Shown piece by piece: positions 59,580 through 64,000 of a stretch of DNA of 64,000 nucleotides. Source of the stretch: Streptomyces chartreusis NRRL 3882 (GTDB lineage Bacteria > Actinomycetota > Actinomycetes > Streptomycetales > Streptomycetaceae). Numbering within the stretch: position 1 is the stretch's first letter; every line of letters starts with the position of its first letter. The stretch spans positions 4,356,501 to 4,420,500 of the forward strand of contig NZ_LT963352.1 in assembly GCF_900236475.1 (NCBI RefSeq), in the 5' to 3' direction. The notes beneath the pieces are model-generated. The model saw only the letters and a list, made by a program, of their open reading frames with translations, was not told the DNA's origin and searched no databases. Both the position numbers and the translations under genes were made by a program.

Positions 59580-60589
59580 AGCAGCCACCACCCCGCCAGG
59601 ACGCTGCTCGCGACGGCCACCAGCCAGGTCGCGGAGGAGAACCGCAGCGCGAAGGACCTGCCGAACGTGCCCGTCTGGAGCGCGATCAGCTTCAGGTCGA
59701 CCATCGGCCCGACCACCATGAACGCCAGCCGCGCGGTGGGCGAGAAGCCGCTCAGTGAGGCCGCCACGAACGCGTCGGCCTCACTGCACACGCACAGCAC
59801 GACCGCCAGGACGGCGAGGAGCAGCACCGACAGCCAGGCCGACCCGGTGAACACCTCCAGCAGCGACCTCGGTACGACGATGTCGAAGGTCGCCGCGGCC
59901 GCCGCGCCGACCACGAGGAAACCGCCCGCGTGCAGGAAGTCGTGCTGGAGGCCGGAGACGAAGGCACGCGGCCCGGCGCCCGGCCCGTGCGCGGTGTCCC
60001 GCCGCGGCAGCCGCAGCCACTCCTCCCGCCCGAACCGCGCCCACAGCCACCCCATCACCACGGCCGTGGCGAGCGAGGCGACCAGCCGGCCGAGGACCAT
60101 CTCCGGCTGCCCCGGGAAGGCGATGGAGGTCGCCACCAGGACGACGGGGTTGATCGCGGGCGCGGACAGCAGGAAGGCGAGGGCGGCGGCCGGGGCGACA
60201 CCCCGCCGCATCAGGCTCCCCGCCACCGGCACGGACGCGCACTCGCAGCCGGGCAGGACGACCCCCGCCGCCCCCGCGACCGGCACGGCGAGCGCCGTAC
60301 GGCGGGGCAACAACCGCTGGAACACCCGCTGGGGCACGAACGCGCCGATCGCCGCCGACACGACCGTGCCCAGCAGCAGGAAGGGCACGCCCTGGACGGT
60401 GATCGCGGTGAACACGGTCCACCAGGCCGCGACCGGCGGGGTGTACAGATCGATCGCCAGCATCGGCCCGAGCACCGACGCCACCGTCACGATGGCGATC
60501 AGCGCGGCGCCGCCGAGGACGGTGTGCACGAGGATGCGCAGCACCGTCCGCAACCCGTCGGCCACCGTCACTGCCCGTTGGTTCTCCAC
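59576..60589 (-). CDS. DUF318/ArsP-type permease
   Basis: 337 residues from GTG 60589. About eight helices with the family motifs GVPFLLLGTVVSAAIGAFVP, VLPGCECASVPVAGSLMRRG and CVCSEADAFVAASL, whose cysteine pairs could bind a metal or metalloid. YcgR-like partners of TIGR03943 proteins share this form. Translationally coupled with it by a GTGA overlap. Substrate unproven; zinc or an organoarsenical are the known options for relatives. Confidence 0.88.
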   Translation of the reverse strand: MENQRAVTVADGLRTVLRILVHTVLGGAALIAIVTVASVLGPMLAIDLYTPPVAAWWTVFTAITVQGVPFLLLGTVVSAAIGAFVPQRVFQRLLPRRTALAVPVAGAAGVVLPGCECASVPVAGSLMRRGVAPAAALAFLLSAPAINPVVLVATSIAFPGQPEMVLGRLVASLATAVVMGWLWARFGREEWLRLPRRDTAHGPGAGPRAFVSGLQHDFLHAGGFLVVGAAAAATFDIVVPRSLLEVFTGSAWLSVLLLAVLAVVLCVCSEADAFVAASLSGFSPTARLAFMVVGPMVDLKLIALQTGTFGRSFALRFSSATWLVAVASSVLAGWWLL

Positions 60590-60660
60590 GCGCCCCGCCC
60601 CGGTCGTTCACATCCCGCCGAGGAGGCTAACCCGCACCGCTGTGCGAAGCCCCTGTTTCC

Positions 60661-62004
60661 TCACAGAGGGGGCTGTGCGGGCGCGGGCCCGAGGGTGGTG
60701 GTGCCGGGGGCCGTACGGTGTCCGAGGCCCGTCCGGTAGGCGTCCAGCGCGGCCTCCACCCGCCCGGTGCGGCGCAGCAGGTCGCCCAGCAGCCGGCACA
60801 GGTCGGCCAGGTCACCCGCGGCGCCGGCCCGCTCCAGCAGGCTCAGGGCACGGACGTAGTGCTCCTCGGCGTCCTCGGTGCGGCGGGCGTCCTCGGCGAT
60901 GATGCCGAGGAGGCGGTGCGCGGCGGCGGAGTGGACGGCGCCGCGCTCGGAGGACAGGTCGTCGAGGACGCCGTGCAGCAGGGCCGCCGCCTCGTCGGAC
61001 CTGCCGCGCCGGTGCAGCACGTCGGCCAGCTCGACGGCGACCTGGCTGCTGTAGAGGGCGGCGCGCTTGGCCGACAGCATGCCGAGGGCCTCCCGCAACT
61101 CGCCCTCGGCACGTTCCAGTTGGCCGTCCTGGGCGTAGACGTAGCCGCGCATCCAGTGGCAGTTGGCGAGTTCGGTGCGGATCTGCAGGCCCCGGTACAG
61201 CTCGGCCGCCTTGGCCAGCGAGGCGTCGGCCTCGGCTAGGCGGCCCTCGGCGACCAGGGTGCGGGCGACCGACCGGTGCATGCGCGCGACCAGGGCGGGG
61301 TCGCCGGACTGCGGGGCGAGCGCCAGGGCGAACTCGGCCGCCTGGGCGGCGCGGGCGTGCGCGCCCATGTCCATGTACGGCCCGATGGCACTGGCGTAGA
61401 GCAGCAGGAGGGCGTCCGGATCGTGCAGGCCGCCCCGATTCAGCTCGTCGAGCGTGCTCTCCAGCAGGTAGACGGCGTACCGGAGTTCCCCGGCGAGATA
61501 GTGCGCGACGGCCCGGCCACGCAGCGCCGGGACCCTGGCGGGCAAGGGCGCGTCGGCGAGACGGGCCTCGGCCCGCTCGAAGTACTGCCGGCCCGCCACC
61601 AGCTCGCCCGTCTCCAGGGCGCACTCGCCGAGCCCGAGCAGCGCGGCGGCCTGTTCCCCGGCCAGGCCCTGCGTCTCGGCCTCGACGAGCAGCTCGGCGT
61701 ACTGCTCCGCCGCCGCCTCGGCCTCACCGACGGCGAAGGTGCGCTGCGCCTCGGTCAGCCGCAGCCGCAGCTCGGTCACGAGCCGCGCGGAACGCCCCGT
61801 GGCGAGTTCGTCGAAGGCGACGCCGAGCCGCCCGGCGAGATGCCGCAGGGCGTCGTCGGAGGGCCGCACCCGTCCCGACTCCAGGGTGGACACATAGGCG
61901 GGGGTGTACACAGGTTCCGCCAACTGGCGCTGTGTCATCCCCTGTTCGACACGCAATCGCTGCACCCGGCGCCCGATGGTCCCCGGATCGTCACGCTCCC
62001 CCAC
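60661..62004 (-). CDS. XRE-family regulator with TPR repeats (RRNPP-like architecture)
   Basis: 447 residues from GTG 62004 with AGGGGGAG ahead. The N-terminal HTH_3 (GRRVQRLRVEQGMTQRQLAEPVYTPAYVSTLESG) is followed by about nine TPR units over residues 85-430 (AALLGLGECALETGELVAGRQYFERA and similar). This HTH plus TPR layout is that of peptide-sensing regulators (PlcR, NprR, Rgg). A divergent gene for a 50-residue exported peptide begins 116 bases away, with a palindrome between. In Streptomyces the ligands of such proteins are generally unknown. Confidence 0.88.
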   Translation of the reverse strand: MGERDDPGTIGRRVQRLRVEQGMTQRQLAEPVYTPAYVSTLESGRVRPSDDALRHLAGRLGVAFDELATGRSARLVTELRLRLTEAQRTFAVGEAEAAAEQYAELLVEAETQGLAGEQAAALLGLGECALETGELVAGRQYFERAEARLADAPLPARVPALRGRAVAHYLAGELRYAVYLLESTLDELNRGGLHDPDALLLLYASAIGPYMDMGAHARAAQAAEFALALAPQSGDPALVARMHRSVARTLVAEGRLAEADASLAKAAELYRGLQIRTELANCHWMRGYVYAQDGQLERAEGELREALGMLSAKRAALYSSQVAVELADVLHRRGRSDEAAALLHGVLDDLSSERGAVHSAAAHRLLGIIAEDARRTEDAEEHYVRALSLLERAGAAGDLADLCRLLGDLLRRTGRVEAALDAYRTGLGHRTAPGTTTLGPAPAQPPL

Positions 62005-62052
62005 GCCAACTCCCCCTGTCCCTCTTGCCGTTAGGCTCGGACAGCCCCTAGG

Positions 62053-62081
62053 TTAAACCGAGAGTTAAGCGTGCTTAATAC
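62053..62081. promoter_or_regulatory. AT-rich promoter/operator between the XRE-TPR and peptide genes
   Basis: TTAAAC (62053-62058), 17 bases, TAATAC (62076-62081) forms a promoter toward the peptide gene; inside it lies the perfect palindrome TTAAGC-GT-GCTTAA (62065-62078). The motif GTTAA(A/G)C occurs twice in tandem. Such AT richness is rare in this window, which supports a protein-binding site for the XRE regulator. Confidence 0.6.
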
Positions 62082-62119
62082 GCTGCTGTCGTAGTCGCCG
62101 CCCCTGTTGCGAGGTCGCC

Positions 62120-62272
62120 GTGCTCGAACGCACACGCACCGCCGAGCGGTACGCCAGAGGCTTCGCCGCCGCCGTCGTCGCCGTGGCGACCCTCCTGCTG
62201 GCGGCGAACGCGGGGCCGGCGAGAGCCGCGCATCCCCATGAGGGCCCGCGGACGGTCGCGGAGACCCGCTGA
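62120..62272 (+). CDS. Short exported peptide precursor (50 residues)
   Basis: GTG 62120 with GAGG five bases ahead; 50 residues. A basic start (ERTRTAERYARG) is followed by a hydrophobic core (FAAAVVAVATLLLAANAG) and an AxA-type cleavage site after PARA, leaving a mature peptide of about 14 residues (AHPHEGPRTVAETR). No other domain exists. It is divergent from an XRE-TPR regulator, suggesting a pro-peptide signal, though a small membrane-modulating protein is equally possible. Confidence 0.6.
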   Translation: MLERTRTAERYARGFAAAVVAVATLLLAANAGPARAAHPHEGPRTVAETR

Positions 62273-62424
62273 CGCGGCGGTCCCACGGCGTCCCCCCCTG
62301 CCGCGTTCACACCAGCGTCTTACTCCCCGGTTCACCTGACTGTCAGTGGGGTGCTCTAACCTGCGCAGGCTGATCACTTCTTCCTGCTGATCATTCTTTT
62401 CGTTCCGGGGGGTTCGAAAAAACC

Positions 62425-64000
62425 GTGCACAGACGCACTCTCTCGACCGCGACGGCGCTCGCGGTCCTCTTCGGCTCGCTCACGCTCGTCGCGGCCGGTG
62501 CCGGGTCGGCGGCGGCCGACTCCAGCGCGCTCCTGCCCGTGAAGTCGACCGGCGACATCGTCGTCGACGGGCTCCACCAGCGCGTCTTCATCAGCGATCC
62601 GACGGCCGGTCAGGTCGTCGTCACCGACTACGCGGGCAAGGTCGTCGGCACCGTCGGCTCGCTGCCCGGCGTCCACGGCCTGGAGCTGTCGCCCGACTCG
62701 GGCACGCTGTACGCCGCCGTGCACGACGCGGACGCGATCGTCGCGATCGACACGGCGACGGCGACCGAGGCCCGCCGCTGGTCCACGGGCCAGGGCGGCG
62801 GACCGGCGTACGTGGCCCTGGCGGGCGGCAAACTGTGGTTCAGCTACGGCGCATCCGGCAACGGCAACATCGGCTCGCTCGACCCGGGCGCCGCCGACCC
62901 GGGCGTCACCCTGGGCCAGGACACCGGCCGCACCTTCTACGACGCCCCGATCCTGGACGCCTCCGCGGGCGCCCCGGGCACGCTCGTCGCGGGCGCGCCG
63001 GGCCAGAGCCCGGTCGAACTCGCCGTGTACGACGTCTCCTCCGGGACGGCGTCCCGCACGGCGTACGCCTTCGACCCGGGCAGCACGGGCGGCGGCAACC
63101 TCCAGGACCTCGCGGTCACGCCGGACGGCAAGGACGTCGTCACGGCCAGCGGCGCCCCGTACTACCAGGCGGTCTACAAGCTCACGGACCTGTCGGCGGA
63201 CGGCAAGTACGTCACCAACACCTACCCGAACGCGGTGGACATCGCCCCGAACGGCGACGTCGCGGCGGGCACGTTCTCCTGGTACGACCCGGACGTACAC
63301 GTCTTCAAGCCGGGCACCTCGACGCCGCTCAGGCAGTACGACTTCCCCAACACGGGCACCAGCAGCGGCGCCGACACCCTGGCCCCGGCGGGCCTGGCCT
63401 GGGCACCGGACGAGAGCAAGCTGTTCGCGATCTCGGAGAACGACAGCAACGTCTACTCGCTGCGCGTCCTCGACGCCCCGACCAAGACGTCCACCACCCT
63501 CACGGCAAGCGCCCCGGCCACGGCCACCCGCGCCAAGTCCCTCACCCTCACCGGCACGCTGTCCTCGTCGGCGGCGTTTCCTGCGGGCACGACGGTCTCC
63601 GTCACCCGCACCGACGACGAGTCCCCGTCCGGCAAGCCGCTCGGCACGGCGCCGGTCGCCGCCGACGGCACGTACTCCTTCACGGACACGCCGCCGGCCG
63701 GTGGCAAGGTGACCTACACGGTCACGTACGCGGGCGACGCGGACCACGCGGGCGCCACGGCCTCGGCGTCGACGACCGTCGCGAAGACGGCGACCACGCT
63801 GACGCTGACCAACAACGGCAAGGTCTACGACTACGGCCGTGACGTCACCTTCACCGCGCACCTCGGCACTACGTACAAGAACCGCACGGTCGAGATCTGG
63901 GCCGACCCGTACGGCTCCGACAAGCCGAGCACGCTGGTGAAGAAGGGCACGGTCGACTCGGCCGGCGACCTGTCGGCGACGGTCCACCTGACCCGTGACA
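62425..64000 (+). CDS. Secreted beta-propeller / Ig-like repeat protein, N-terminal part
   Basis: At least 525 residues from GTG 62425, open to the end of the window. Sec signal (RRTLSTATALAVLFGSLTLVAAG, cleavage near AAA). Residues about 35-350 give YVTN-type propeller blades (KSTGDIVVDGLHQRVFISDPTAG, LPGVHGLELSPDSGTLYAAVHDAD, NLQDLAVTPDGKDVV). From about 355 come Ig-like repeats (TLTASAPATATRAKSLTLTGTLSS; TTLTLTNNGKVYDYGRDVTFTAHL), as in actinobacterial Ig-like repeat domain proteins. Extracellular binding role is likely; the anchor is beyond the window. Confidence 0.85.
   Translation, partial: MHRRTLSTATALAVLFGSLTLVAAGAGSAAADSSALLPVKSTGDIVVDGLHQRVFISDPTAGQVVVTDYAGKVVGTVGSLPGVHGLELSPDSGTLYAAVHDADAIVAIDTATATEARRWSTGQGGGPAYVALAGGKLWFSYGASGNGNIGSLDPGAADPGVTLGQDTGRTFYDAPILDASAGAPGTLVAGAPGQSPVELAVYDVSSGTASRTAYAFDPGSTGGGNLQDLAVTPDGKDVVTASGAPYYQAVYKLTDLSADGKYVTNTYPNAVDIAPNGDVAAGTFSWYDPDVHVFKPGTSTPLRQYDFPNTGTSSGADTLAPAGLAWAPDESKLFAISENDSNVYSLRVLDAPTKTSTTLTASAPATATRAKSLTLTGTLSSSAAFPAGTTVSVTRTDDESPSGKPLGTAPVAADGTYSFTDTPPAGGKVTYTVTYAGDADHAGATASASTTVAKTATTLTLTNNGKVYDYGRDVTFTAHLGTTYKNRTVEIWADPYGSDKPSTLVKKGTVDSAGDLSATVHLTRD

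Noticed and set aside
57735-60902. 1055-codon open frame on the + strand
   Set aside because: Antisense to the GAF-ANTAR, TIGR03943, permease and regulator genes, with low-complexity Arg/Pro/His content and no family motifs.
62371-62393. Two TGATCA palindromes 17 bases apart upstream of the propeller gene
   Set aside because: Short, common palindrome; spacing is suggestive but no regulator or symmetry supports an operator.
62374-63987. Long minus-strand open frame opposite the propeller protein
   Set aside because: Val/Arg/Gly-rich shadow of the + strand gene, which has a signal peptide and repeat domains.
1-64000. tRNA, rRNA, CRISPR arrays, insertion sequences, integrase or att sites
   Set aside because: No TΨC-like motif in a cloverleaf setting, no regularly spaced repeats and no transposase or recombinase reading frame was found by eye.

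Overview
The window is a chromosomal stretch of a Streptomyces-type actinomycete. Evidence: GC content is very high, coding frames end almost every codon in G or C, GTG and TTG starts are frequent, several genes look leaderless, and the gene families are typical of the genus (SARP regulator, LAXTG cell-wall proteins, class E/F sortase, GAF-ANTAR regulator, many secreted glycosidases with twin-arginine or long Sec signals). No tRNA, rRNA, CRISPR array, insertion sequence or integrase was seen.

Layout. 0-2.2 kb: end of an MMPL transporter, a cold-shock protein with a structured leader, and a DEAD-box helicase. 2.2-5.3 kb: an NHL/SMP-30-like gene remnant and two glycosyltransferases. 5.4-8.2 kb: a NarL-type two-component pair and a methyltransferase. 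8.2-11.7 kb: a divergent LacI repressor / GH30 glycanase pair with a clear operator. 11.7-20.2 kb: small-molecule enzymes (ComB-like phosphatase, amidohydrolase, FAD oxidase, proline iminopeptidase), a SARP-ABATE fusion, a MarR repressor, a VOC protein. 20.5-24.3 kb: secreted tripeptidyl-type peptidase and GH97. 24.4-28.5 kb: MMPL transporter plus two-component pair. 28.5-32.5 kb: a degraded gene, an FAD oxidase, then a compact operon of surface protein, sortase, ECF sigma factor and membrane protein. 32.5-36.4 kb: CtaG-like membrane protein, secreted pectate-lyase-like protein, frameshifted rRNA methyltransferase. 36.4-42.1 kb: two small genes, then a beta-lactam-recognising cluster (class A beta-lactamase, penicillin-binding protein, LysR regulator, second class A-like enzyme). 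42.1-46.3 kb: TerB-like protein, LASTG surface protein, secreted DD-peptidase. 46.6-54.1 kb: GH43 arabinofuranosidase-like enzyme, small membrane and lipoproteins, GH13 glucosidase, LAETG surface protein. 54.1-58.5 kb: nucleoside hydrolase, short threonyl-tRNA synthetase paralogue with a Thr-rich leader peptide, lipoprotein, GAF-ANTAR regulator. 58.8-64 kb: TIGR03943/permease pair, an XRE-TPR regulator facing a tiny exported peptide, and the start of a secreted beta-propeller/Ig-repeat protein.

The most interesting signals are (1) a short reading frame with three consecutive Thr codons followed by a hairpin just ahead of the thrS paralogue, which looks like ribosome-mediated attenuation; (2) an XRE-TPR regulator divergent from a 50-residue exported peptide with an AT-rich palindrome between them, resembling an RRNPP peptide-signalling cassette; (3) the four-gene sortase/sigma-factor operon with a candidate ECF promoter; (4) an intrinsic-terminator-like hairpin inside the cold-shock leader; and (5) several frame breaks (2271-2700, about 3970, 28515-28990, about 35980, about 49210) that are either decaying genes or sequence errors.
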